From Bacillota bacterium (GTDB lineage: Bacteria > Bacillota > Sulfobacillia > RBS10-35 > JAJYVN01), in the NCBI GenBank assembly GCA_021806565.1, contig JAJZXK010000031.1:1-34498 (forward strand): 34,498 bases of DNA, read 5' to 3'. The notes under the pieces are model-generated. The model saw nothing but the letters and a program-made list of their open reading frames with translations. It had not been told where the DNA came from and did no database searches. This document shows positions 1 to 9,466 of the stretch, piece after piece. Every line of letters begins with the position of its first letter. The first letter of the stretch is position 1. Position numbers and translations under genes: made by a program.

Positions 1-28
1 CTGCACCACCAGACCACTTGTTCGGGAC

Positions 29-119
29 GGTGGGGCAATTGCGTGACGCACGGGTGGGTCAATTACCTGACGTTGGGGTGGGTCAATTACTTGACGCCAC
101 CTGGGTCAATTACGTGACG
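29..119. repeat. Four tandem ~24-bp repeats, IS21-type end or operator array
   Basis: Four copies of a unit with core TCAATTACNTGACG lie at about 29-49, 52-72, 76-96 and 101-119. The CAATT cores start at 36, 60, 84 and 107, so the spacing is 24, 24 and 23 bp. The last three contain the dyad GTCA-N6-TGAC; the first is degenerate (GGCA-N6-TGAC). Two readings are possible. They may be the multiple terminal repeats of an IS21-family insertion sequence whose istA/istB lie left of the window, since such elements carry serial transposase-binding repeats ending in CA; the motif ...CGCAACA at 119-126 would then be the tip. Alternatively they are operators or iterons controlling the Xre gene that begins 85 bp downstream. 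The periodicity is seen directly; the function is inferred. Confidence 0.75.
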
Positions 120-204
120 CGCAACACCCGATGCGACATTTGCGCAAACTGGTGCGCGAAACGTACGATGGGAAGGACGCAGAGCACGGAAGGAGGGCGG
201 CACC

Positions 205-843
205 GTGACTCCCCTGCCGACGCGGTTGCGCCTGCTGCGCACCGAGCGGGGCGAGACCCAGGAGGAGCTGGCCCACGCCGTCGGCATGAGCAAGGAGACC
301 GTCGCCGGCTGGGAGGCCGGCCGCCGGGATCCGGACACCCAGATGGTCGTCCGCCTCGCGGAGTATTTCGGGGTCAGCACGGACTACCTGCTGGGGCGGA
401 GCGACGTGCGCGGCGGCGCGGCGGCCTCACCCGAGGGGGAACTGCCCCCCTTGACCCTCTGGCTGCGCGAGTGGATGGTTCGCCACCGTTCGAGCCTGGC
501 GGTCATCGAGCGCGAGACCACCATCCCGGGACACTGGCTCCGCCGGATTCACGATGGGACCGCGGAATACGTGTCGCCGGTGTTTCTGGAGCGGTTGGCG
601 GTGTTCTGCGGTGCGACGGTGTCCAAGGTCCTGGCGATGGCCCCCCAGGGTAAACTCGCCACCGCCGATCCCGATAAATTGCTCGGGGTGGCCCTTTCGG
701 CGGACGCGGAGCTGACCGATGAAGACAGAAGAAACGTTCAGCACTTCGTCCGCTACCTGCGGGGAGAGAGGCGAGGCAGTGCAAGCCCCGGCACTGGAGC
801 GGAACCTGACACCAGGGCAGCGACGCATGGAAGCGACCTGTGA
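205..843 (+). CDS. Xre-family HTH transcriptional regulator
   Basis: This 212-residue DNA-binding repressor has a classic Xre/Cro-type helix-turn-helix at about residues 3-62 (LRLLRTERGETQEELAHAVG, then WEAGRRDP and the end YFGVSTDYLLG). A second, weaker HTH-like repeat can be traced at about 88-150 (LAVIERETTIPGHWLRRIHDG, then FLERLAVFCGATVSKVLAM), so the protein may carry tandem HTH folds. The GTG start at 205 is supported by AAGGAGGG about 7 nt upstream. It overlaps the next gene, a metallopeptidase of the ImmA type. In mobile elements such pairs commonly consist of a repressor and the protease that removes it (known for ImmR/ImmA of ICEBs1). Here it probably controls the downstream defence cassette or the element itself; that target is inferred. 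Confidence 0.88.
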   Translation: MTPLPTRLRLLRTERGETQEELAHAVGMSKETVAGWEAGRRDPDTQMVVRLAEYFGVSTDYLLGRSDVRGGAAASPEGELPPLTLWLREWMVRHRSSLAVIERETTIPGHWLRRIHDGTAEYVSPVFLERLAVFCGATVSKVLAMAPQGKLATADPDKLLGVALSADAELTDEDRRNVQHFVRYLRGERRGSASPGTGAEPDTRAATHGSDL

Positions 844-1558
844 CCGCATCCTGCGGGACATCGGCAACCCGGTTCCGTTGGACGTGGTAGCCCTCCTGGA
901 CAGCCAGGGACTGCGCCTCCAGGTGGGCGGTCCGGGGTTCCCGCGCAACATTCGCGGGCTTTTGCACCTCAGCAACACCGACGCGGTGGTGGCGGTGCGG
1001 GACGATTTGCCCGAGGCCGCGCAGCGCTTCACCATTTGCCACGAGGTCGGGCACTTCGCCCTGGTGGAGCACCGCAGGGTCCTGCTGCGCCAGTGCAGTG
1101 AGATGGACCTGTCGCCAGCGGCGCGCGGGCAGTGGGAGCGGGCGGCTAACTTCATGGCCGCATCTCTGCTGTTCCGGGGCGCACTCGATGCGTCGATCGG
1201 CGACTATGAACTGTCCATGGCGTCCGTGAGCCGGTTCGCGGACCATGCGCTGGCCGGGCTGGAGGCGTCGTTCCGGCGGTTTGTGGAGCGGAACCCGAGG
1301 CCGGTCTGGGGCGTCGTTTGCGGGGTGCCGGTCGTGGCTGCCCGTGGGGACGCCCACGCGGAGGTGCGGTACACCGTGCGATCGCCTGCTGCGGCGTGGA
1401 CGCCGTGTCCCGATGCTGTACCAGCCGACCAGACACGGGCGTGGGCACGGCCCGTTCAGGCGGTCTTCGGCGCACAGGCGGTCGCATGGCTCAGCCGGGG
1501 CGCGACCATGTGCGACCTCTACTCGACGGGCAGGGCGGTCTTCGTTCTCGTGCATTGA
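779..1558 (+). CDS. ImmA/IrrE-family metallo-endopeptidase
   Basis: A zinc-dependent protease of the ImmA/IrrE (Peptidase_M78) family. The catalytic HExxH is visible as HEVGHFAL, followed about 30 residues later by an ERAANFMAASLLF segment that supplies the third-ligand helix typical of the family. The N-terminal part (ILRDIGNPVPLDVVALLDSQ) matches the usual helical lead-in before the protease core. The C-terminal ~100 residues are not recognised and may sense a signal or bind the partner regulator. I chose GTG 779 because a GGGGAGAGAGG stretch precedes it. The frame is open back to ATG 719, and ATG 827 is a third option. In all cases the gene overlaps the end of the Xre gene, implying coupled translation. 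The likely substrate is the Xre protein, by family analogy only. Confidence 0.85.
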   Translation: MQAPALERNLTPGQRRMEATCDRILRDIGNPVPLDVVALLDSQGLRLQVGGPGFPRNIRGLLHLSNTDAVVAVRDDLPEAAQRFTICHEVGHFALVEHRRVLLRQCSEMDLSPAARGQWERAANFMAASLLFRGALDASIGDYELSMASVSRFADHALAGLEASFRRFVERNPRPVWGVVCGVPVVAARGDAHAEVRYTVRSPAAAWTPCPDAVPADQTRAWARPVQAVFGAQAVAWLSRGATMCDLYSTGRAVFVLVH

Positions 1559-1880
1559 AGGAAGACACACACCACACCGGCGTCCTCAGGGCGCCAGCTG
1601 TGCCGCAGGGTCCTGCCGCCAGCGCCGACCCGCCCCGTGACAACGGTTGGCGGTCCCGGGCGCTGCCCCCCCGAGCTCGCGCCCCCAGCGGCGTCTGGCC
1701 GGCGGCCGATCCGGGACCATCACGTCCGCTGCATCGCGGGCCGGGCTTCCGGCCGCGAGGTCCCTGCCAGAATGACGCCAACGTGCGGCCCACTCGCCTG
1801 GCCAGGCAGGGTTCGACACCATGCGCGGCAAAGCCTTCCACCGGTTCACGCGGTGGTCGCCGCGGGCCGTTGGAGGCGCC
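1559..1880 (+). other. Intergenic leader before the defence cassette
   Basis: About 320 bases separate the metallopeptidase from the chosen helicase start. The helicase frame is open from ATG 1821, but homologues of this helicase typically begin close to the MAELEQ motif at 1881, which has its own GGAGG. No convincing gene, tRNA or terminator was seen. The stretch presumably holds the promoter of the cassette, but no clean -35/-10 pair stands out by eye. Confidence 0.4.
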
Positions 1881-4800
1881 ATGGCCGAACTGGAGCAGAT
1901 ACAGCCTGGCGCGGCGGTCGCCGGCATCGTCCCGGAGGGTCCCGTGACTGTCGTGGCCGTGCAGTGGCATGGCTCCGGTGCCCTCACGGTGACATACAAA
2001 CCGCCGTCGGGCCGGCTGGACGAGCGGCTATTGCTCCGCGCCGACGAACCGCTCCTTCACGTGTCCGGTCAGGCGCAACGCTGGGCGCTCGACGCCGACG
2101 GCGCCCTCTTTCGCCTCGCCTCGGAAGCACAGCGGATCCGGCTGGCCCACCTGTTTGACCCCTACCTGGCCGTCACAACCTCCCTCGTCCAGCCCCTTCC
2201 GCACCAGATCACGGCGGTGTACGGCGAGATGCTGCCCCGCCTGCCATTGCGGTTCCTGTTGGCGGACGATCCCGGAGCCGGCAAGACGATCATGACGGGC
2301 CTGCTGGTCAAGGAACTGCTCCTCCGGGGCGACCTGCGCCGATGCCTTATCGTCTGCCCGGGAGGTCTGATTCTGCAGTGGCAGGCTGAAATGGAGGCCA
2401 AGTTCGGCCTGGACTTCCGCCTCCTCGGCGCCGACGTTTTGGCGCAGGGCGGTAACCCCTTCCTGCGGCATGATCTTCTGCTGGCGCGTATGGACCACTT
2501 GGCGCGCAATCCGGACTTGCAGGAGCAACTCCGCGGGACGGAGTGGGACCTCGTCGTGGTGGATGAGGCGCACAAGATGTCGGCCCGGCTCCAGGGCAGT
2601 GAGGTGCGCCCGACCAAGCGCTACGCGTTGGGGCGGCTGCTCGGGGACCCTGAACGTACGCGCCACTTCCTGCTACTGACCGCGACGCCCCACAACGGCA
2701 AGGACGAAGACTTCTACCTCTTCCTGGCCCTGCTCGACGCGGACCGCTTCGAGGGGCGTGTCGCCCAACCATCCCGCAGGCCCGACATCTCGGACCTCAT
2801 GCGGCGCCTGAGCAAGGAGCACCTGGTGCGGTTCGACGGCTCGCCGCTCTTTCCACCGCGGTTCGCGCACACGGCGGAGTACGGGCTCTCCGGTCCGGAG
2901 CGGGAGCTCTACGAGGCGGTCACGCTCTACGTCCGCGACCAGATGGACCGCGCGGACCGGTTGAAGGCCCAGGGGGAGGCCAAGCGTGGGCAGGTGATCG
3001 GCCTGGCGCTCACCGTGCTCCAGCGGCGCCTGGCCTCTTCCCCGGAGGCCATCTACCAGACGCTCGGACGCCGCAAGGAGCGTCTGGAGCGCGAACTCCA
3101 GGAGGCGGAACGCTCCAGGCAGTTGCGGCTTGCGCTACCCGATGGCCGGTTGCTCGACGACGAGGCGCACGATGAGGACGACGACACGGCCGAAGAGCGC
3201 GAGGCCGCGGAGGACGAGGTGGCCGCCGCCGCCACGGCCGCGACCACCATCGAGGAACTGCGGTTGGAGATCGCGGAGTTGGATCGGCTCATCGTGCAGG
3301 CTGCCGCGGTCCGGCAGAGCCGGGTCGACAGCAAGTGGAGAGAATTGTCTGGGCTTTTGCAAGACCACCCGCTGATGTTCACCCCCGACAATCGTCGCCA
3401 CAAGTTGATCATCTTCACCGAACACCGGGACACCCTCACATACCTCACCAACAACATTCGCGACCTGCTCGGCCGGCCCGAGGCTGTGGTCACGATCCAG
3501 GGCGGCATGGACCGCCAGGAACGTCGGAATGTGCAGGAACGCTTCCTCCAAGACCCGGATGTCTGGATCCTGGTCGCCACCGATGCCGCGGGCGAGGGCG
3601 TGAACCTCCAGCGGGCGCATTTGGTCATCAATTACGATCTTCCGTGGAACCCCAATCGTCTCGAACAACGCTTCGGGCGTGTGCACCGCATCGGCCAGGA
3701 CGAGGACTGCCATATGTGGAGCCTGCTGGCGGCGGGCACGCGCGAGGCGGACGTGTTCGAGACCCTGCTGCGCAAGCTGGAAGCCGAGCGGCAAGCGCTC
3801 CCCGGGGATGTGTTTGACGTCCTCGGACGGGCCTTTACGGAGCGCAGCCTTCGGGATCTGCTGATCGAGGCCATCCGCCGCGGCCGCGATCCGGAGGTCC
3901 GCAGCCGCCTACGAACCGAGATGGAGCACATCCTCGACCTCGATCGCATCCGCGAACTCCAGGCCGACCAGGCCCTCGTGGGCGGAGCCCTGGACGCGGC
4001 AACCGTCCAGGAGATTCGGGAACGCATGCAGCGGGCACATGCCGCGCGCCTGCAGCCGCATTACATCGGCAGCTTCTTCCGAGAGGCGTTTGCGCACCTC
4101 GGTGGACGCATCCAGGAACGCGAACCAGAGCGCTACCAGATCGGGCACGTGCCGCTGGAAGTGCGCGACCGCGCTCGGGCGCTCGGCGGCCGCGCCCCGA
4201 TCCTGCCCCGCTATGAGCGGATCACCTTCGATCCCGCCCTCCGCCAGATGCCCGGGCTCCCTGAGGCGGCCTTCGTCTGCCCAGGTCACCCCCTGTTCGA
4301 CGCGGTGCTCGACCTGACGCTGGAGCGCCATCAGGGTCTGCTGCAGCGGGGCAGTGTCTTGCTCGATCCCGAGGACTGGGGTGAGGACCCGTACTGGCTT
4401 TGGTACGTCGAGCACGAGATCGTGTGCGGCGGCCGGCCCGGCCCACGCACCCTTTCGCGCCGCCTACTCTTCGTCCGGCAAGCGGGAGACCGTCCGTTCG
4501 AACGGACGGGTCCCGCGCCCTATCTCTCCTGCCGCCCGCTGAAAGACCCGGAGCGGGAACTGCTGCAGTCCACGCTCAAGGAGCACGCGGAGCACGGCGC
4601 TCCCGAAGACGCGGTTCTGGATTACGCCATTCGCGAGGTCATGCCCGCCCACATCGGCGAGGTTCGGGCTGAGCATGAGCGCCGCATGAGCAAGGTTCTG
4701 GAGGCGGTACACGACCGCCTGACCCGGGAGATCAGCTACTGGGACCGCCGGGCTCAGGACCTGCGCGAGCAGGAGCGGGCGGGACGCCAGCCGCGCATGA

Positions 4801-5384
4801 ATCCCATCAATGCGGAGCGGCGGGCCGCCGAACTCGCCGAGCGCCTGCGGCGCCGTGAGGATGAGCTGCGGGCCGAAGCCCAGGTCAGCCCCAAGCCACC
4901 GGTGTTGCGTGGGGGTGCGCTGGTGGTGCCGTGGGGGCTTGTGGCCCGGATCAGCGGCTCACAGACCGACCAGGCGGCAGCCGCCCGGGCCCGGGAGACG
5001 CGTCGTGTCGAAGCCATCGCGATGGACGCCGTCATGGAGCACGAGCGTCGTCTCGGGCACGAGCCGCGTTCGGTCGCTGCCGCCAAGTGCGGGTATGACG
5101 TGGAGTCCCGAACGCCCAAGGGTCTCTTGCGTTTCATCGAAGTGAAGGGGCGCGTGGCCGACGCGGATACGGTGACGGTCACGCGACACGAGATCCTGAC
5201 TGCCTTGAACGAGCCGGAGAGTTTCCGCCTGGCCATTGTTCGCGTCGACGGCGGGCGTCCTGCGCAAGTGGCCTATATACGTCAGCCGTTCGATCGGGAC
5301 CCAGGCTTTGGGGTGGAGTCCGTCACGTTCAATATTGCCGGTCTCCTGCAGCGGGCCGAGAGCAGTGATCCTGTTGGAGCCTAG
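1881..5384 (+). CDS. SNF2-family helicase with C-terminal DUF3883 (Hma-like defence)
   Basis: A large (1167 aa) superfamily-2 DNA translocase/helicase. Walker A is at about residue 127-136 (DDPGAGKT), the DEAH box at 228-231 (VVVDEAHKMSA) and motif III near 267 (TATPHNG). The helicase-C motifs V and VI run from about 565 to 608 (TDAAGEGVNLQ, QRFGRVHRIGQ). A long acidic, coiled-coil-prone insert at about 390-480 splits the two ATPase lobes. The C-terminus (about 1040-1135) is a DUF3883 domain with GYDVES and FIEVKGR, a PD-(D/E)xK nuclease-like pattern. ATG 1881 is preferred because GGAGG lies just upstream and the family start MAELEQ is there; ATG 1821 would add 20 residues. It heads the cassette with DUF1156 and DUF499 genes, the composition of helicase/methylase/ATPase (Hma-type) phage-defence loci. 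The defence role is inferred from content. Confidence 0.88.
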   Translation: MAELEQIQPGAAVAGIVPEGPVTVVAVQWHGSGALTVTYKPPSGRLDERLLLRADEPLLHVSGQAQRWALDADGALFRLASEAQRIRLAHLFDPYLAVTTSLVQPLPHQITAVYGEMLPRLPLRFLLADDPGAGKTIMTGLLVKELLLRGDLRRCLIVCPGGLILQWQAEMEAKFGLDFRLLGADVLAQGGNPFLRHDLLLARMDHLARNPDLQEQLRGTEWDLVVVDEAHKMSARLQGSEVRPTKRYALGRLLGDPERTRHFLLLTATPHNGKDEDFYLFLALLDADRFEGRVAQPSRRPDISDLMRRLSKEHLVRFDGSPLFPPRFAHTAEYGLSGPERELYEAVTLYVRDQMDRADRLKAQGEAKRGQVIGLALTVLQRRLASSPEAIYQTLGRRKERLERELQEAERSRQLRLALPDGRLLDDEAHDEDDDTAEEREAAEDEVAAAATAATTIEELRLEIAELDRLIVQAAAVRQSRVDSKWRELSGLLQDHPLMFTPDNRRHKLIIFTEHRDTLTYLTNNIRDLLGRPEAVVTIQGGMDRQERRNVQERFLQDPDVWILVATDAAGEGVNLQRAHLVINYDLPWNPNRLEQRFGRVHRIGQDEDCHMWSLLAAGTREADVFETLLRKLEAERQALPGDVFDVLGRAFTERSLRDLLIEAIRRGRDPEVRSRLRTEMEHILDLDRIRELQADQALVGGALDAATVQEIRERMQRAHAARLQPHYIGSFFREAFAHLGGRIQEREPERYQIGHVPLEVRDRARALGGRAPILPRYERITFDPALRQMPGLPEAAFVCPGHPLFDAVLDLTLERHQGLLQRGSVLLDPEDWGEDPYWLWYVEHEIVCGGRPGPRTLSRRLLFVRQAGDRPFERTGPAPYLSCRPLKDPERELLQSTLKEHAEHGAPEDAVLDYAIREVMPAHIGEVRAEHERRMSKVLEAVHDRLTREISYWDRRAQDLREQERAGRQPRMNPINAERRAAELAERLRRREDELRAEAQVSPKPPVLRGGALVVPWGLVARISGSQTDQAAAARARETRRVEAIAMDAVMEHERRLGHEPRSVAAAKCGYDVESRTPKGLLRFIEVKGRVADADTVTVTRHEILTALNEPESFRLAIVRVDGGRPAQVAYIRQPFDRDPGFGVESVTFNIAGLLQRAESSDPVGA

Positions 5385-6588
5385 ACGCGGGTGGACCACG
5401 TTTGGGCAGATTGCGGCCGGCTTTGGCATCCTGGGGGCCGTTGAGGCGCTGTGGATCTTCTTGGCCCACGTGTGGAACGTACCGGCATCCGCCACGGGGC
5501 TACTCGGCGGGATCATGGGGGCGATCTTTACCGCTGGCGGCATCGTCGTGGCCATGGTGTCGCTCTATACCCTGTCCACCGTGGCCCGCACGGCAAGGTC
5601 CGCGGTTCGCGAAGAACTTCGGCATTCCTGGGACAAGTTCGACCAGCGGATGCAGGAGCATATTCACGCGTATGACCGCTTCGCCCAAGCGAAGCTGCTG
5701 CGCATGGCGTTTCCGTATGAGCCCAATCCATCCAAACCCGTCGGTGGTAGGGCGAGTGGACTTGTGCCCGATGCTGTTCTGTGGCTGTCGGAACCCGCCG
5801 TCGAAAACCTCATGGAGGCCGAGATCCTCATCGAAGAAGCGCTATCTATGGCGCCCCTGGGCGGGGTCTCCTTCTGGGCAGCCCAACAATTGTACGAAAC
5901 CGTCGTCCGCGAGTTCGTCCGACGGCACGCCGCCGAACCGGCGACGGCGACCTTACGGCCTTCGCTAGAAGCCCTCTTGTCTCGTACCGTCTATTGGCTC
6001 ACAGAAGCGTTGCGCAGCCGAGACTCTGATGCCCCCACCCTCAAGCTAATGCAGGCAGACGCGTTCGCCATGCTCGGGGACACGCGCCGAGCCCGTGCGG
6101 CACTGCTGGCGGCCACACAGAAGGGGCCATGGGCGCATCCGCGCCCCGGATGGGGGCTTGCCTGCTTGGCGCACGCGTGGGCACCGACGCAAGAGGGCCT
6201 TGAGGAGTTGGGCCGGCTGATCGGGTACGAGTTGCCGTGGACAACCGACCGCATCGCAGAGGCCTTCCGGGACGAGGGGGGGCCGTCTGGCCTCCGGGTG
6301 CGCGACCTCTGGGCGGTGGTCAAACGCGCGTCCGGTCCGCCAGAGGCCGCCATGCCTTTGAGTCCGTTCCGCATGCGGCTCTGCCCCAAGGGAAATGACT
6401 TGACGGTTGTTCGGTGGGCGCCAGAGGCTCAGCCTGGTCCTGCGACCGTAGTCGCCGGGATCCCTGGGCCCACACGGGATGGTACCAATCGGCAGGAACC
6501 TCTCCCGGTCGCGGCCGTCGTGGAGCAGATCAGTGAGCGCTTCTTCATCATTGGGGAGGCGGACACGTGTATGGGAAGAGGCCGGTAA
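5365..6588 (+). CDS. Uncharacterised two-TM membrane protein embedded in defence cassette
   Basis: I do not recognise this 407-residue protein. From GTG 5365 it opens with two hydrophobic segments, about residues 13-35 (FGQIAAGFGILGAVEALWIF) and 43-72 (ATGLLGGIMGAIFTAGGIVV). These are followed by a basic/helical stretch (RTARSAVREELRHSWDKFDQ) and a ~310-residue soluble domain rich in short helices, with Ala- and Leu-rich pairs resembling TPR-like repeats (TLKLMQADAFAMLGDTRRAR). This suggests a membrane anchor with a cytoplasmic scaffold or sensor domain. The start lies inside the helicase gene (20-nt overlap), and the stop is one base before the methylase GTG, so the three are translationally linked. 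The frame is open to 5236, but the upstream part would overlap the helicase by ~150 nt. Membrane proteins are not part of the described helicase/methylase/ATPase core, which makes this a candidate new component. Confidence 0.75.
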   Translation: MILLEPRRGWTTFGQIAAGFGILGAVEALWIFLAHVWNVPASATGLLGGIMGAIFTAGGIVVAMVSLYTLSTVARTARSAVREELRHSWDKFDQRMQEHIHAYDRFAQAKLLRMAFPYEPNPSKPVGGRASGLVPDAVLWLSEPAVENLMEAEILIEEALSMAPLGGVSFWAAQQLYETVVREFVRRHAAEPATATLRPSLEALLSRTVYWLTEALRSRDSDAPTLKLMQADAFAMLGDTRRARAALLAATQKGPWAHPRPGWGLACLAHAWAPTQEGLEELGRLIGYELPWTTDRIAEAFRDEGGPSGLRVRDLWAVVKRASGPPEAAMPLSPFRMRLCPKGNDLTVVRWAPEAQPGPATVVAGIPGPTRDGTNRQEPLPVAAVVEQISERFFIIGEADTCMGRGR

Positions 6589-6589
6589 A

Positions 6590-9439
6590 GTGCCAGACAT
6601 GAAGAACAAGAAGCTGATCGAGGTTGCCTTGCCTCTGCAGGCGATCAACAAGGAATCGGCACGGGAAAAGTCGATCCGGCACGGGCACCCTTCGACCCTG
6701 CATCTGTGGTGGGCCCGACGCCCGCTCGCAGCCTGCCGGGCGGTGATCTTCGCCTCCCTGGTGGATGATCCAGGCAATCATCTGCCTCCGGCCGCGGCGG
6801 ACAAGGAACGGCAACGGCTATTCGGGATCATCGAACGCTTGGTGGACTGGGACAACGTCAACAACGAGCACGTCCTGGCCGAGGCCAAGGCCGAGATTGC
6901 CAAGAGCACCGGGGGTGACCCGCCGGCCATCTTCGACCCCTTCTGCGGTGGCGGCAGCATTCCCCTCGAAGCGCAACGCTTGGGGCTCAAGGCGTACGCT
7001 TCGGACCTCAATCCCGTTGCCGTCCTCATCACCAAGGCCTTGATCGAGATTCCGCCCCGCTTCGCTGACCATCCCCCTGTGAATCCCGACGCCCGGCGGC
7101 AGACTGCGCGGCACGGGTACAAGGGGGCAACGGGGCTGGCGGACGATATTCGCTACTACGGCCAGCGGATGCGCGACGAGGCGGAGAAGCGGATCGGCCA
7201 CCTGTATCCCAAGGGCCCGAACGGCGAGACGGTCATCGCTTGGCTCTGGGCGCGGACCATCACTTGCCCGAATCCTGCATGCGGGATCGCCATGCCTCTT
7301 GTCCGGTCGTTCGTACTCTCCACGCGCAAGGGCCACGAGGCCTGGGTAGAGCCTGTCGTGGACCATGGCCAGAAGCGCGTGCGGTTCAAGGTCCACGAGG
7401 GTCACCCGACGGACGCTGCCAAGGCGGCCGCTGGGACGAAGGTGGGGAAGCGCGGTGCGAAGTTTCGGTGCCCGGCGTGCGGTACGGTCGCGGACGATAA
7501 GTATCTCCGTTCGGAAGCCCAAGCGGGCCGAATGCATGCTCGTCTTATGGCTATCGTCGGCGAAGGCACGCGATCCCGGAGCTATCTGGACCCCATGGAC
7601 GGGCACGAAGAGGTCGCTCGCTCAGCCGTGCCGGCGTGGAAACCCGAAGAGCGCGTCCCGTATCCCAATCACGACGTCGACCGCCTGCCGATGTACGGAA
7701 TGCCCACATGGGGCGACGCCTTCACGCCTCGCCAACTGGTGGCGCTGACCACGTTCAGTGATTTGGTGGGCGCGGTGCGTGAGCAGGTGCTGGCCGACGC
7801 GAAGGCGGCTGGGATGGTCGACGACGGCGTGCCCCTCCACCAAGGCGGCCACGGCGCCGCGGCATATGCCGATGCGGTGGCAACGTACCTCGGTCTTGCG
7901 GTCAGTCGGATGAGCAACTCCCTGTGCAACCTCTCCGTCTGGAGCCCTACCCGGGACCAGACAAAAAACGCCTTCAGCCGACAGGCCCTCCCCATGGTTT
8001 GGGACTTCGCCGAAATCAACCCTTTTGCCAATGCCGCGGGCGATCTAACAACCATTGCGCGCTCTATGGCCAGGATCCTGGACAGCACCCCAACTGCCGT
8101 TGTGGGTGGTGCAACCCGCTGCGACGCGCGAGATTCAAGCGCAGCGTTTGACGCCATTGTGATCTGCACAGATCCCCCGTATTACGATAACGTGGGATAT
8201 GCGGACCTGTCTGACTTCTTTTACGTGTGGCTCCGGCGGTCTCTCCGCCCAATTTGGCCAGACTTGTTCCGGACCGTTCTCACCCCGAAGGCGGAAGAAT
8301 TGATCGTGAACCCGTACCGGTTCGAAGGGCACCGTGAAGAGGCCGAAACGCACTTCCGCGACGGAATGCGCACAGCGTTCCAGGTCTTGCAACAGCGGAC
8401 CCGCCCGGACTACCCCGCAACCGTCTTCTACGCTTTCAAGCAGACGGACTCTGAGGACGCCGATACTGCCGAGGGCGAGAGCGGCAGCGAGCGAGAGACC
8501 GTGGCGTCCCGTGGCTGGGAGACGATGCTCACCGGCCTCGTGGATGCGGGATTCCAGATCAATGGGACATGGCCCATGCGAACAGAGAGAGCCGCACGCA
8601 CGAACCAGATCGGCACCAACGCGCTCGCCTCCTCCATCGTTCTCGTCTGCCGCCCCCGATCGGGCGACGCCCCTGTGGCGTCCCGGCAAGAGTTCGTCAA
8701 TGCGCTCCACCGCGAACTCCCCGACGCCTTGGACCAACTCACGAAGGGCGGCATCGCCGCCGTGGACCTGCAGCAGGCCGCGATAGGCCCGGGTATGGCC
8801 GTCTTCTCCCGCTACCGGGCGGTGTTGAAAACGCAGAGCGTGGAGGGCCAGCCATCATCCGTGCCCATGGGCGTGCGCGAGGCCCTGGAACTCATCAACC
8901 GCGAGCTCGACGCCTACCTTTCCCGTGAGCAGGGGCAACTGGACAACGTTAGCCGCTTCTGCCTGGCCTGGTTCGAGTCGTACGGCTGGGAAGCCGGCGC
9001 GTATGGCGACGCCGACGTGGTGCTGCGGGCACGCAACACCAGCGAACACGTGGTCCAGGAGGCCGGCGTGGTGTCGGCGAAGGGCGGTCGGGTGCAACTG
9101 ATCCCGCTCCATCGACCGGAGGAGGCTGACCAGAAGGCGCCCGCGAACGGGACGTGGCCCGCCCCCGACGGTAAAGGCATCACGGTGTGGGGTGCGGCAC
9201 TCCGGATGGCCGGCGCGCTGGCCGGCGACGTAGGCATCGAGGAGGCGGCCCGCATTTACGCCGGCGCGACCTGGGCGGCGGAACCGGCGCGGGAGTTGGC
9301 ATACCGCCTCTTCGCCATCTGTGAACGAAAGGGCCTCGGTGAAGATGCTCAACGCTTCAACGACTTGGTGGCGGCCTGGCACCTGGTGCGGGACAAGGCG
9401 GCCAACCTGGGAGGCCCCAAGGCCCGAGCGCTGTTCTAG
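6590..9439 (+). CDS. DUF1156 DNA adenine methyltransferase (Hma-like defence)
   Basis: A 949-residue protein beginning with the DUF1156 signature (LIEVALPLQAINKESAREKS, then HPSTLHLWWARRPLA). It is a predicted amino-methyltransferase: the SAM-binding motif I is FDPFCGGGSIPLEAQ at about 114-128 and the catalytic DPPYYDN is at 528-534, followed by YADLSDFFYVWLRR, as in adenine-N6 methylases. Two CxxC-type knuckles between them (CPNPACG near 226 and CPACG near 294) suggest a zinc-bound insert for DNA recognition. GTG 6590 has GGGAAGAGG 8 nt upstream; ATG 6599 is the alternative and would still preserve the DUF1156 start. It begins one base after the membrane-protein stop. In related loci this enzyme is thought to modify host DNA so that the helicase/ATPase partners act on unmodified phage DNA (inference). 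Confidence 0.9.
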   Translation: MPDMKNKKLIEVALPLQAINKESAREKSIRHGHPSTLHLWWARRPLAACRAVIFASLVDDPGNHLPPAAADKERQRLFGIIERLVDWDNVNNEHVLAEAKAEIAKSTGGDPPAIFDPFCGGGSIPLEAQRLGLKAYASDLNPVAVLITKALIEIPPRFADHPPVNPDARRQTARHGYKGATGLADDIRYYGQRMRDEAEKRIGHLYPKGPNGETVIAWLWARTITCPNPACGIAMPLVRSFVLSTRKGHEAWVEPVVDHGQKRVRFKVHEGHPTDAAKAAAGTKVGKRGAKFRCPACGTVADDKYLRSEAQAGRMHARLMAIVGEGTRSRSYLDPMDGHEEVARSAVPAWKPEERVPYPNHDVDRLPMYGMPTWGDAFTPRQLVALTTFSDLVGAVREQVLADAKAAGMVDDGVPLHQGGHGAAAYADAVATYLGLAVSRMSNSLCNLSVWSPTRDQTKNAFSRQALPMVWDFAEINPFANAAGDLTTIARSMARILDSTPTAVVGGATRCDARDSSAAFDAIVICTDPPYYDNVGYADLSDFFYVWLRRSLRPIWPDLFRTVLTPKAEELIVNPYRFEGHREEAETHFRDGMRTAFQVLQQRTRPDYPATVFYAFKQTDSEDADTAEGESGSERETVASRGWETMLTGLVDAGFQINGTWPMRTERAARTNQIGTNALASSIVLVCRPRSGDAPVASRQEFVNALHRELPDALDQLTKGGIAAVDLQQAAIGPGMAVFSRYRAVLKTQSVEGQPSSVPMGVREALELINRELDAYLSREQGQLDNVSRFCLAWFESYGWEAGAYGDADVVLRARNTSEHVVQEAGVVSAKGGRVQLIPLHRPEEADQKAPANGTWPAPDGKGITVWGAALRMAGALAGDVGIEEAARIYAGATWAAEPARELAYRLFAICERKGLGEDAQRFNDLVAAWHLVRDKAANLGGPKARALF

Positions 9440-9466
9440 CCGGCCCCTGATGAGGAGGATCCCTTC

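Noticed and set aside
29..119. CRISPR array
   Set aside because: The repeat unit itself fills nearly the whole period, leaving no spacers, and no cas gene is present.
1806..1820. tRNA-like T-arm (GGTTCGACACC)
   Set aside because: No matching 3' stem, anticodon arm or acceptor; chance match.
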